A stretch of 64,000 nt of DNA, from positions 49,495 through 113,494 of the forward strand of contig NZ_JACMYD010000007.1 in the NCBI RefSeq assembly GCF_014267345.1. Reading direction: 5' to 3'. The DNA is from Corynebacterium sp. zg-331. Its GTDB lineage: Bacteria > Actinomycetota > Actinomycetes > Mycobacteriales > Mycobacteriaceae. Each line of letters starts with the position of its first letter. Position 1 is the first letter of the stretch. Positions 1 through 7,263 of this stretch are shown here, piece after piece. Both the position numbers and the translations under genes were made by a program. Below the pieces are notes generated by a model. That model searched no databases. It worked only from the letters and a program-made list of their open reading frames with translations, and was not told where the DNA came from.

Positions 1-411
1 CGGCTCTTCCGGCACCTGCGCGACGCGGGCACCCCGCTCGTCGGGCGGGCCCCGGCGGATCTCAAGGCGGACGCCTTTGGCCTGCAGCGATCCACCCTGC
101 GGGTGGAGGCCGCGCAAGCACCCCGCGTGCACCAGAACCCGGGGCCGTACTCCCCCGGTGCGGCGCTGGCCCCCGGCATGGAGGTGGTGATCTCGCCCGA
201 GATCGCCATGGACCCCAACGAGGTCATCGCCGCGCTGACCCGCGCGGGCCTGAACTACTCGGAGAAGCTCACCCGAACCACCTCCGTGGTGGTGTGCAAT
301 CGCACCCACCACCTGCGCGGGAAGGCCATGCACGCGCGGCGCAAAGATATTCCCCTGCTCAGCGACGCCGCCTTCATGGAGGAAGTCGTGCGCCTGTGCG
401 ACCCCGCCTGA
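1..411 (+). CDS. DnaQ-like DNA polymerase III epsilon subunit, C-terminal part (5' end outside window)
   Basis: The reading frame is open from the first base and ends with TGA at 409-411, so about 136 C-terminal residues are present and the start lies upstream. The visible part has no exonuclease motifs. It looks like the BRCT-like tail found on actinobacterial DnaQ-family exonucleases (a stretch around PGMEVVISPEI, then a VVVCNRT and HARRKDIPLL region). The call also rests on gene order, because a dnaQ-like gene commonly precedes murT-gatD in corynebacteria. The exonuclease part cannot be checked here, so the assignment is moderate. An internal ATG at 103 is not a credible start because the homologous-looking frame continues upstream of it. 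Confidence 0.6.
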   Translation, partial: RLFRHLRDAGTPLVGRAPADLKADAFGLQRSTLRVEAAQAPRVHQNPGPYSPGAALAPGMEVVISPEIAMDPNEVIAALTRAGLNYSEKLTRTTSVVVCNRTHHLRGKAMHARRKDIPLLSDAAFMEEVVRLCDPA

Positions 412-451
412 TGCTGCGGCGCACCGCCGGGGCCTATTAAGGTAAACAGCC

Positions 452-1735
452 ATGAGCCCCGACCTGACCTCGGCCCTGCGCACCCTGCGTTCCACCGCCG
501 CCACCACCGCCGCCCGGCTGGCCACCACGGCCTCCCGCGTCACCGGGCGCGGCGCCGGCGGCATGATCGGCGGTCTGGTGGCCCAGGCCATCGACCCCAA
601 CGTCATGCGCACCCTCGGCGGCGGCCGACCCACCGCGCTCGTGACCGGCACCAACGGCAAGTCCACCACCACGCGCATGCTCGCGGCCGCCCTGCGCACC
701 CGCTCCACCGTGGCCACCAACTCCGGCGGGGACAACATGGACGCCGGCATCATCTCCGCGCTGCTCGCGGGCAAGGACGCCGCCACGGCGGTGCTGGAGG
801 TCGACGAGCTCCACGTGCCCTCCGTGGCCGAGCGCCTCCGCCCGCGGGCGCTCGTGCTGCTCAACCTCACCCGCGATCAGCTCGACCGCGTGGGGGAGAT
901 CAACAAGATCGAGCGCACCCTGCGCTCCTGCCTGGCCGCCCACCCGGACATGCTCGTGGTAGCCAACTGCGACGACGTCCTCATCACCTCCGTGGCCTAC
1001 GATCACCCCCGCGTGGTCTGGGTCTCCGCCGGGGCCGGGTGGGTGGGCGACGCCGTCTCCTGCCCGCGCACCGGGGGCCACATCGTCCACGACGGCACCG
1101 ACTGGTACGCCGTCAAGCCGCTCGCCGACGGCCGCTCCTTCCGCCGCCCCGAACCCACCTGGGCCGTCACCGAGGAGGGCCTCGACACCCCCGCGGGCCT
1201 CCGCGACCTCTCCCTCACCCTGCCCGGTCGCGCCAACCGTGGCAACGCCGCCCAGGCGATCGCCGCCGCCACGACCGGCTTCGACGTCCCCCTCGACGAG
1301 GCCATCGCCGCCGCGGAATCCGTGGACAACGTGGCCGGGCGCTACTCCACCGTGCCGTTCGAGGGCCGCGACGTACACCTGCTGCTGGCCAAAAACCCCG
1401 CCGGGTGGCAGGAGGCGCTCTCGATGGTGAACCGCGGCGCCGACGGGCTGGTGATCGCCGTCAATGGGCAGGTGGCCGACGGGGAGGATCTCTCCTGGCT
1501 CTGGGACGTGCGCTTCGAGGACTTCGGCTCCCTCTCCGTTAAGGCCTCAGGGGAACGCGGCACCGACCTCGCCGTGCGGCTCCTCTACGCCGGGATTCAC
1601 CACGATCACGCCCCCGACCCCCTCGATGCCATCCGGGCCTGCCCGCCCGGGCGCGTCGAGGTGCTGGCCAATTACACCGCCTTCCGCGACCTCAACAAGG
1701 CCCTGCGGGCCACCGCTACGAAAGGAGACAAGTAA
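452..1735 (+). CDS. murT: Lipid II isoglutaminyl synthase, Mur ligase-like subunit MurT
   Basis: MurT activates the D-glutamate alpha-carboxylate of lipid II with ATP. With GatD it amidates it to D-isoglutamine at the inner face of the membrane. The 427-residue protein has the Mur ligase P-loop GTNGKSTTTR at residues 66-75, the acidic EVDE stretch near 116 and LNLTRDQLDR near 138. The C-terminal DUF1727 domain has KNPAGW at 314-319 and SWLWD with Asp352, the residue expected to assist the amidotransferase. The family's four-cysteine zinc ribbon is not visible: only single cysteines (ANCDD, SCPRTGG) remain where CxxC pairs would be. The stop codon directly abuts the gatD start, so the two genes are co-translated. 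Confidence 0.95.
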   Translation: MSPDLTSALRTLRSTAATTAARLATTASRVTGRGAGGMIGGLVAQAIDPNVMRTLGGGRPTALVTGTNGKSTTTRMLAAALRTRSTVATNSGGDNMDAGIISALLAGKDAATAVLEVDELHVPSVAERLRPRALVLLNLTRDQLDRVGEINKIERTLRSCLAAHPDMLVVANCDDVLITSVAYDHPRVVWVSAGAGWVGDAVSCPRTGGHIVHDGTDWYAVKPLADGRSFRRPEPTWAVTEEGLDTPAGLRDLSLTLPGRANRGNAAQAIAAATTGFDVPLDEAIAAAESVDNVAGRYSTVPFEGRDVHLLLAKNPAGWQEALSMVNRGADGLVIAVNGQVADGEDLSWLWDVRFEDFGSLSVKASGERGTDLAVRLLYAGIHHDHAPDPLDAIRACPPGRVEVLANYTAFRDLNKALRATATKGDK

Positions 1736-2488
1736 ATGACCGCACTGCGCATCGGCCTCATCCTCCCCGACGTGCTGGGCACCTACGGCGACGACGGCAA
1801 CGCCCTGGTTCTGCGCCAGCGCGCCCGCATGCGCGGACTCACCGCGGACATTCACACCGTGCGCCTGGGCGAGGCCATCCCCGCCGACCTCGACGTCTAC
1901 ACCCTCGGCGGCGGGGAGGACACCGCCCAGATCCTCGCCGCCGAGCACCTCCTGGCCGACGGCGGCCTCAGCCGCGCCGCCGAGGCCGGCCGCCCCATCC
2001 TGGCGATCTGCGCCGGGCTTCAGGTGCTCGGGGAATCCTTCCGTGCCGGCGACCGCATCGTCGATGGCCTGGGACTCATCGACGCCACCACCACCTCCCT
2101 GGGCAAACGAGCCATCGGGGAGGTTGCCTCCACCGCCACCGGGGCCGGATTCACCGCGGCGCTCACCGAACCGCTGACCGGCTTTGAAAACCACATGGGG
2201 GCCACGATCCTCGGCCCCCAGGCCACCCCGCTCGGCACGGTGACCCGCGGCGTGGGCAACTGCGACCGACACGGGGCCGAGGGGCTTACCGATGCCTCCG
2301 CCCAGATCACCGCCGAGGGCGCAGTCCAAGGCTCCGTGGTGGCCACCTACATGCACGGGCCGGTTCTGGCCCGCAACCCCCAGCTGGCCGACCTCCTCCT
2401 GGCCCAGGCCATGGGTATCACCCTCGCAGATTTGGAACCTCTGGACATTCCCGTGGTGGACCAGCTCCGAGCCGAGCGCCTGGGGTAG
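1736..2488 (+). CDS. gatD: Lipid II isoglutaminyl synthase, glutaminase subunit GatD
   Basis: GatD is a class I glutamine amidotransferase that releases ammonia from glutamine and passes it to MurT for amidation of the peptidoglycan stem peptide. The 250-residue protein shows the nucleophile motif ICAGLQVLG with Cys92 and the catalytic histidine in YMHGPVLARN (His207). An N-terminal LPDVLGTYGDDGNA segment is typical of the family. The ATG follows the murT stop with no gap, and an AAAGGAGA ribosome binding site sits inside the end of murT. The pair is essential or near-essential in several Gram-positive bacteria (known of the family). No downstream terminator is obvious: the next 400 bases hold only repeats. 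Confidence 0.95.
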   Translation: MTALRIGLILPDVLGTYGDDGNALVLRQRARMRGLTADIHTVRLGEAIPADLDVYTLGGGEDTAQILAAEHLLADGGLSRAAEAGRPILAICAGLQVLGESFRAGDRIVDGLGLIDATTTSLGKRAIGEVASTATGAGFTAALTEPLTGFENHMGATILGPQATPLGTVTRGVGNCDRHGAEGLTDASAQITAEGAVQGSVVATYMHGPVLARNPQLADLLLAQAMGITLADLEPLDIPVVDQLRAERLG

Positions 2489-2505
2489 GCGGCCTCTGCA
2501 GCACC

Positions 2506-2871
2506 AAGGGGTGCCACTAAAAACGTGAACGGCTCGCGGACGCGGCTAGCGGCACCCCCTCGGTAACGCCGCTCGTTTCCCGGCACCAAGGGGTGCCGCT
2601 GTACCCGGTTCTTCCCCGGCCCGCCCCGAGGCGGCACCCCTTCGAGTGGGCGTCGGGGCACTCCCGAGGGCGCGGGTGCCGCATCGGCTCGCCCGCAGCC
2701 CGAAGGGGTGCCACCAACCCGGTACCGAGCCCGCCACCCGGGCCTACTGGCACTCCTTGGGGTGGGCTGGGAGATCGCGAGCGACCAAGCGACCACCGCT
2801 GCGTCTCACCACCATCAAGGGGTGCCAGTACCCGGGGACCTGGCCGACGAGTCGGGCAGGTGGCACCCTTT
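2506..2871. repeat. Cluster of four 55-bp inverted-arm repeat units (gap between gatD and the MFS gene)
   Basis: The 399-base gap between two convergent genes holds four units: 2506-2560, 2588-2642, 2703-2758 and 2817-2871. Each has an 11-base arm AAGGGGTGCCA and, 33 or 34 bases later, the inverted arm TGGCACCCCTT. The bases between the arms differ in every unit. The second unit carries a matched change (arm ends in G, partner begins with C), which suggests that pairing is maintained. The others have one or two mismatches. No T-run follows any arm, so these are not ordinary intrinsic terminators. No gene is visible in the gap. Confidence 0.85.
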
Positions 2872-2887
2872 CGGGTATCGCGCAGGC

Positions 2888-4144
2888 CTACTGGGCGACG
2901 GCGCGGCGTCGCAAGGCAAAGGCGGCGTACCACAGGCCCACGGCCAGCAGGGCCAGCCCGGCACCGGCGAGCGCCGGGGCCGAATAACTGTATCCGGCGG
3001 CGATCACGGCCCCGCCCATCGAGGCCCCGGCGGCGTTGGCGATGTTGAGGGCGGAATGGTTGAGGGCCGCGGCGAGGGTCTGGGCCTCGCCCGCGACCTC
3101 CATGAGGCGGATCTGGAGGGAGGGGATCAGCGTGGAACCGGCCATACCAATGAGTCCGAAGCAGAGCGTCGCAGCCACCGCGGAGGTAGAGGCGGCGTAG
3201 AACGCCAGCAGCGAGGCGCAGATCGCGGCAAGGGCGACCAGGATGCCGTATTCGAGGTTCCAGTCGGATAGGCGGCCGCCCACCCAGGTGCCGGCGACCA
3301 TACCCAGCCCGTAGATCATCAGCACAAACCACATGTGGCGGGGATCGAGCCCGGCACGCTGGGTCATGGTCCAGGAGATGTAGGTGTACACCGCAAACAT
3401 GCCGCCAAAGCCCACCGATCCGATGGCCAGGGAGAGCCACACCTGGCCGCGACGCAGCGCGCCGAGTTCCGTGAGCGGGCTGGTGGGGGCCATTCGGGAC
3501 ATGTGCGGCATGAGGAACCACAGGGCCACCAGGGTGGCCAGGCCGATGGCCGCAACCAGCACGTAGGCGCTCTGCCACCCCACGGCATGCCCCAGGGCCT
3601 GGGCCACCGGCACGCCCAGCACCGTGGCGAAGGGCAGGCCGAGGCCGACGAAGGCCAGGGCGCGGCCACGTTGTCCCCGGGGCGCCATGGAGGCGGCGGC
3701 GAGGCCGGAGACGGAGAAGAAAGCGCCGTGCGGCAGCGCCGCGAGGAAGCGGGAGGCCACGAGCACCGCGTAGGAATTGGCGTAGACCCCCGCGAAGACG
3801 GTGAGCGCATTGCCCACCGTGAACGCGGCCATGAGCAGCAGCAGGAGGCGTCGGCGCGGCACCGATCCCGTGAGCGCCGCGATCAGCGGGGCGCCGATGA
3901 CCACCCCGAGGGCGTAGGCCGTGATGATCCGCCCGGCGGAGTCCTCGGAGATGCGGAAATCCGCGGCGATGTCGCTGAGCAACCCCATCGAGACGAACTC
4001 CGTGACGCCGATGCCGAAGCCGCCCAGGGCCATGGCGATCATGACGATGGAGCGGCGGGCATCCGTGATGTCCGTCTGGCGGGGCAGGGGGCGTCGCCGC
4101 GCGGCGACGGTACTGCTCTGGGGGCTATCCGGGGTAAGAGACAC
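2888..4144 (-). CDS. MFS transporter (DHA1 type), probable siderophore or drug exporter
   Basis: The 418-residue protein has about twelve hydrophobic segments. The first helix region carries ALGGFGIGVTEF, followed by a loop with GRIITAYALGVVIGAPL, typical of the AraJ-like DHA1 drug-efflux family. I chose the GTG at 4144 because the ATG at 4207 would add a charged, non-conserved stretch lying across the promoter region. The gene diverges from the isochorismatase operon across a short region with a DtxR-like box. That arrangement fits an EntS-type exporter of the catecholate made by those genes, but substrate is inferred from position only. Another small hydrophobic molecule is possible. Confidence 0.85.
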   Translation of the reverse strand: MSLTPDSPQSSTVAARRRPLPRQTDITDARRSIVMIAMALGGFGIGVTEFVSMGLLSDIAADFRISEDSAGRIITAYALGVVIGAPLIAALTGSVPRRRLLLLLMAAFTVGNALTVFAGVYANSYAVLVASRFLAALPHGAFFSVSGLAAASMAPRGQRGRALAFVGLGLPFATVLGVPVAQALGHAVGWQSAYVLVAAIGLATLVALWFLMPHMSRMAPTSPLTELGALRRGQVWLSLAIGSVGFGGMFAVYTYISWTMTQRAGLDPRHMWFVLMIYGLGMVAGTWVGGRLSDWNLEYGILVALAAICASLLAFYAASTSAVAATLCFGLIGMAGSTLIPSLQIRLMEVAGEAQTLAAALNHSALNIANAAGASMGGAVIAAGYSYSAPALAGAGLALLAVGLWYAAFALRRRAVAQ

Positions 4145-4212
4145 GGCGTGGAACCTTACCCGTTTGGGGCCGGGAGCGCACAGCGTAGTGTGCGACCACG
4201 GACGCAAGCGCC

Positions 4213-4234
4213 TATACAGGGTAGGCTCCCCTTA
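4213..4234 (+). promoter_or_regulatory. -10 element and DtxR-like iron box upstream of the isochorismatase operon
   Basis: Bases 4216-4234 match the DtxR operator TTAGGTTAGGCTAACCTAA at 13 of 19 positions, including the central TAGGCT and CCT. A TATACA box at 4213-4218 overlaps its left edge. An operator on the promoter of siderophore genes is what iron-dependent repression by DtxR would require. The match is by eye; binding is inferred. Confidence 0.6.
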
Positions 4235-4256
4235 GGAAATAAACAGAAAGGAACCC

Positions 4257-4892
4257 ATGCCGATCCCCTCGATCGCTCCCTACACCATCCCCGCCCCACC
4301 CACCGCGCACGCCGTGACGTGGACCCCGCGCCCGCGCGCCTCGGCGCTGCTCGTCCACGACATGCAGCGCTATTTCCTCGACGCCTACCCCGCCGAGGAG
4401 TCCCCCGCCAGCACCGTGATCCCCCGCATCCGCGCACTGATCGACGCCGCCGACGCCGCCGGTATCCCCGTGTTCTACTCCGTGCAGCCGCCCTGCCAGC
4501 AGGAGTATCGCCGCGGGCTGCTGCGGGAGTTCTGGGGCGAGGGCATGCAGACCGCGCGGGAGGCCGAGGTGATTGCCGCCCTGACTCCCCGCGAGCACCA
4601 CCACGTGCTGACCAAGTGGCGGTATTCCGCCCTGCAGCGCACCGACCTGCGCCAGGCCCTGGCCTACGCGGGGCGCGACGAGCTCATCATCACCGGGGTG
4701 TACGGGCACATGGGGTGCATGATGACGGCCGCCGAGGCCTTCATGAACGACGTCCGCGCCTTCGTGCTGCGCGACGCCATCGCGGACTTCACCGCCGAGG
4801 ATCACCAGCGCACCCTCGACTGGGTGGCGCGACGCTGCGGGCGGGTGCTCGATACCGACGACGTCCTGCGCGCCTGGACGGCCACCCCGTGA
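4257..4892 (+). CDS. Isochorismatase (EntB/DhbB-like, without carrier domain)
   Basis: The enzyme hydrolyses isochorismate to 2,3-dihydro-2,3-dihydroxybenzoate and pyruvate, the second step toward 2,3-dihydroxybenzoate siderophores. The 211 residues cover only the isochorismatase domain. Visible are LLVHDMQRYFL with the catalytic Asp and Gln, FYSVQPP, LTKWRYSAL with the conserved Lys, and GVYGHMGCM at the active-site loop. In EntB and DhbB a C-terminal aryl carrier domain is fused. Here the protein stops after the catalytic domain, and a free carrier protein follows two genes on. The ATG at 4257 has a GAAAGGAAC ribosome binding site. The stop overlaps the next start by four bases. Confidence 0.92.
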   Translation: MPIPSIAPYTIPAPPTAHAVTWTPRPRASALLVHDMQRYFLDAYPAEESPASTVIPRIRALIDAADAAGIPVFYSVQPPCQQEYRRGLLREFWGEGMQTAREAEVIAALTPREHHHVLTKWRYSALQRTDLRQALAYAGRDELIITGVYGHMGCMMTAAEAFMNDVRAFVLRDAIADFTAEDHQRTLDWVARRCGRVLDTDDVLRAWTATP

Positions 4893-5974
4893 GCACGCCG
4901 GATTATTCCTTCCTCCTGACCGGGCCGGAGGGCACCCTCCACGGGGCGGGACACCGCACGACCTGGCACAGCGTGGATCAGGCCCTAGCCGGGCTCGCCG
5001 GCGGCAGCCCCCTGGCAGTGGGGGCCTTGCCTTTCCACGCCGCCGAGCCGCCGGCGCTGTGGTGCCCCCGGCGGTTCTGGTTTGCCCACGGCGCACCCGC
5101 GCTGCCGCACGACGCGATCCCGGGGGTGGTGGAGACCGCCGAGTCACCCGAGGCCGAGCAGCACGCGCAGCGCGTACGTCGGGCACGCGAGCGGATCCGC
5201 GACGGCGAGTATCAAAAGATCGTACTGGCGCGCGGAGTGCGCTACCGGCTGGCCGGGCGAGCCGACCCGCGGGTATTGCTCGCCCGGTTCCTCGCCGGTT
5301 CCGGCACCGGGCACGGCCACCTGGTCGATCTCGGCAGCGCCGGGCCCGCCCACGCGGGGGCGTGGCTGGTGGGATCGAGCCCGGAGCTGCTCCTGCTCAA
5401 GCGGGGAAGGTACATCGAGTCCCACCCGTTGGCCGGAACCGTGGCCCGCTCCGCCGATCCCGTCCAGGACGAGGCCCTGGCCACCGAGCTGCTGCTGTCC
5501 GCCAAGAACATCGAGGAGCACTCCTACGTCACCCGGGAGATTCGCCGCATCCTGGAACCCTGGTGTGCACAACTAGAGGTGCCCGAGCGCCCCTCGCTGA
5601 CCGCCACCTCCCATACCTGGCACCTGGGTACCCGCATTCGCGGCATGGTCCGCAACGAGTCGGTTTCCGCCCTGGAGCTCGCCGCCGCCCTCCACCCCAC
5701 CCCGGCCGTATGCGGTTACCCCACCGCCGCCACCCAGACGGCGCTGCGGGAGACCGAGCCAGCGCGCGGCTTCTACGCGGGGGCCGTGGGCTGGGCCGAC
5801 GATCGCGGCAACGGCGAGTGGCGCGTGTCCATTCGCGGGGCCATCGCCCAGGGGACCACGGTGGTGGCCCACGCGGGCGGCGGGATCGTGGCCGATTCCG
5901 ACCCCCGGGCCGAGGTGCGGGAAACCGAGGTTAAACTCGGGCCGGTGCGCGCGGCCCTGGGCATCGCCGAATAA
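4889..5974 (+). CDS. Isochorismate synthase (EntC/DhbC-like)
   Basis: Converts chorismate to isochorismate and feeds the preceding isochorismatase. The frame is open far upstream (from 3335), but the region before 4889 overlaps other genes and is not conserved. I place the start at the GTG at 4889, which overlaps the isochorismatase stop (GTGA), giving 361 residues. The C-terminal chorismate-binding domain is clear: YQKIVLARGV with the conserved lysine, HPLAGTVAR, a KNIEEHSYV stretch, LHPTPAVCGYP, and FYAGAVGW near the end. These are the hallmarks of the menaquinone-siderophore-tryptophan synthase family. Linkage to isochorismatase and a carrier protein favours a siderophore over a menaquinone role. 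Confidence 0.93.
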   Translation: MSTPDYSFLLTGPEGTLHGAGHRTTWHSVDQALAGLAGGSPLAVGALPFHAAEPPALWCPRRFWFAHGAPALPHDAIPGVVETAESPEAEQHAQRVRRARERIRDGEYQKIVLARGVRYRLAGRADPRVLLARFLAGSGTGHGHLVDLGSAGPAHAGAWLVGSSPELLLLKRGRYIESHPLAGTVARSADPVQDEALATELLLSAKNIEEHSYVTREIRRILEPWCAQLEVPERPSLTATSHTWHLGTRIRGMVRNESVSALELAAALHPTPAVCGYPTAATQTALRETEPARGFYAGAVGWADDRGNGEWRVSIRGAIAQGTTVVAHAGGGIVADSDPRAEVRETEVKLGPVRAALGIAE

Positions 5975-5993
5975 GGCAGAAAGGATTAAAGAC

Positions 5994-6233
5994 ATGGCAA
6001 CAACAGACGAGATCCTCCGCGAGATCACCGCCAAGGTCGCGGACATGCTCGACCTCGCCCCCGAGCAGATCGACGCCGAAGAAGAGCTCTTCGACCAGGG
6101 GCTGGACTCCGTGCGGCTCATGGATCTGGTGACCGAGATCCGCCGCCGGGGATTCGACGTGGACTTTGCCGACCTCGCCGAAGACACCCGCTTAAGCTCC
6201 TGGCGCGCGGTGCTTAACGAGCTAGCCAACTAG
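5994..6233 (+). CDS. Free-standing aryl carrier protein (phosphopantetheine-binding)
   Basis: A 79-residue acyl carrier fold with the attachment serine in QGLDSVRLMDL, about residue 39. It would be charged with 2,3-dihydroxybenzoate by an EntE/DhbE-type ligase and present it to a nonribosomal peptide synthetase. Neither of those genes is in this window. The helix pattern matches the C-terminal domain of EntB and DhbB, here as a separate gene. It follows isochorismate synthase by 19 bases, with AGAAAGGA as ribosome binding site. Its TAG stop overlaps the stop of the convergent esterase remnant by two bases. Confidence 0.88.
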   Translation: MATTDEILREITAKVADMLDLAPEQIDAEEELFDQGLDSVRLMDLVTEIRRRGFDVDFADLAEDTRLSSWRAVLNELAN

Positions 6234-6530
6234 CCCCACCGCATCAGGGCACGGATCAGCGGGCCCACCCAGCCAGCCATCTCGTGGGCGTGATGACCCA
6301 CCTCCACGGTGGTGCGCACCCCCGCCGCGCGCAGGCGCGCCGCCCCCGCCCGGGAACCAGAAAGAACCCGAGTTACTGACCGCGCGGCCTACCACTCGCG
6401 GATGGCGCACCACCAGATCCACGGCGGCCAAGCCACCGAAGCTCTGCTCGGACACAATCACCCGGTGCGCCGACGGCTCTTCACCACCAAAAAATCGCCG
6501 CCACGCCCACGGCACGATGGTGCGCGCCAC
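6230..6530 (-). pseudogene. Remnant of an enterochelin esterase-like (Fes-type) siderophore esterase
   Basis: On the minus strand two pieces of a Fes-like trilactone esterase lie in different frames. The upstream piece (about 6345-6520) reads FFGGEEPSAHRVIV, then EQSFGGLAA (the GxSxGG nucleophile region, first Gly changed to Glu), then SNSGSFWFPG. The second piece (about 6230-6345, other frame) reads ARLRAAGVRTTVEV, then HHAHEMAGWVGPLIRAL and a TAG stop, matching the C-terminal histidine region. The residues normally between them, and the whole N-terminal half, are missing. It sits tail to tail with the carrier protein gene, as expected of a siderophore locus, but cannot make active enzyme. 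Confidence 0.75.
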
Positions 6531-6798
6531 GGATCTGCCAGTAGGCTTCCACGACGTCGCCAAGCACCACGCCCTGATCTATGTTCTCCCCTTCAAGCCA
6601 TGCTCGGCATGATGTTTGCTGCTCCACAGCGTGCTTCGTCGCCTCAGAAAACACCCGTGCATGCTCAACAACCTGCTCTATCGCACCAGAAACCTCACCA
6701 GGAATCCTTGCCAGTGTTCCCATCGCCTCAGTGGCAACCTCCTGCTGCACCCCTTGATCATCTACAGCATCCCAGCGCGGATCATCCAACCACACCAC
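6481..6798 (-). CDS. Hypothetical protein beside the single CRISPR repeat, possibly truncated
   Basis: A 105-codon frame starts with GTG at 6798, with a good ribosome binding site (GAGGAG) seven bases upstream. It begins only 15 bases beyond the CRISPR repeat. The N-terminal 75 residues look like real protein, with an amphipathic helical stretch (IPGEVSGAIEQVVEHARVF). I recognise no family. The last 25 residues overlap the esterase remnant in another frame and end in IFWW, so the original gene has probably been truncated by fusion to that remnant. It would be read from the CRISPR leader if that promoter is active. The region is less GC-rich than its surroundings. Confidence 0.5.
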   Translation of the reverse strand: MVWLDDPRWDAVDDQGVQQEVATEAMGTLARIPGEVSGAIEQVVEHARVFSEATKHAVEQQTSCRAWLEGENIDQGVVLGDVVEAYWQIRGAHHRAVGVAAIFWW

Positions 6799-6813
6799 GG
6801 ATCTCCTCTGTAC

Positions 6814-6841
6814 GGCTCACCCCCGCTAGCGCGGGGAATAC
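6814..6841 (-). CRISPR. Single type I-E CRISPR repeat at the cas2 end of the cas operon
   Basis: A 28-base repeat. Its minus-strand sense has the stem CCCCGC-GCTA-GCGGGG and the ending GTGAGCC, as in actinobacterial type I-E repeats. The order cas1-cas2-leader-repeat matches the usual layout, with the array expected to extend to the left. No second copy occurs at 61 bases or anywhere further left. The array is therefore reduced to one repeat, or was never expanded. Confidence 0.8.
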
Positions 6842-6921
6842 TTGCTGACCAGCAGCGATACGAGCCTTCCGCCCATTTTAGCTACAACTTCCCCACGATC
6901 CAGACGCTAACCCCACCTCCT
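6842..6921 (-). promoter_or_regulatory. Probable CRISPR leader between cas2 and the repeat
   Basis: These 80 non-coding bases lie between the cas2 stop and the first repeat, where a type I-E leader sits, and are less GC-rich than the cas genes. I do not see a convincing -10 or IHF-like site, so the call rests on position. Confidence 0.45.
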
Positions 6922-7263
6922 TCACCTCCGAGCCCTCCTCATATTCCGTGCCTTGCTCCACCCGGTCCTTCGTCTGTTCTCCAGTGGCCGAGAATGAGGC
7001 CTCATCATCAGAGTCAGCCCCTCATAGTCCGTGGGCTGCCAGTCGTGGCGGTGGGTTCGACATTCCATTCCTTGTTCGTTGTTAGTTTGGTATACCAGCA
7101 GGGCACGGCCGTCTTTTACCAGCGCTACGGTGTGGTCCCAGAGTTGGTCGCGCATCCGCGCGGTGGGACGCCCCACAAAGACACCGGGGGAGATTTCCAG
7201 CAGCCATTTGGTGAGGTCGCCGCGCAATCCTGCGGGGCAGGCGGTGACCACGAGAACCATCAT
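6922..7263 (-). CDS. cas2: CRISPR-associated endonuclease Cas2, type I-E
   Basis: Partner of Cas1 in the spacer integrase. The 113-residue protein starts MMVLVVTACPAGLRGDL and continues with a WLLEISPGVFVGR segment and a WDHTV stretch, the pattern of Cas2e proteins, which are longer than the usual 90-residue Cas2. I chose the ATG at 7263 because it overlaps the cas1 stop (ATGATGG). An upstream ATG at 7326 would lie inside cas1 and adds unrelated arginine-rich residues. The C-terminal tail is basic (ARNMRRARR). It is the last gene of the operon and is followed by the leader. Confidence 0.92.
   Translation of the reverse strand: MMVLVVTACPAGLRGDLTKWLLEISPGVFVGRPTARMRDQLWDHTVALVKDGRALLVYQTNNEQGMECRTHRHDWQPTDYEGLTLMMRPHSRPLENRRRTGWSKARNMRRARR

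Noticed and set aside
4144..4207. ATG at 4207 as start of the MFS gene
   Set aside because: It would add 21 charged residues without family character over the promoter region. The GTG at 4144 is better placed.
3335..4888. A frame open from 3335 that would extend isochorismate synthase by more than 500 residues
   Set aside because: It runs antisense through the MFS gene and overlaps the isochorismatase gene. Similarity begins only after the GTG at 4889.
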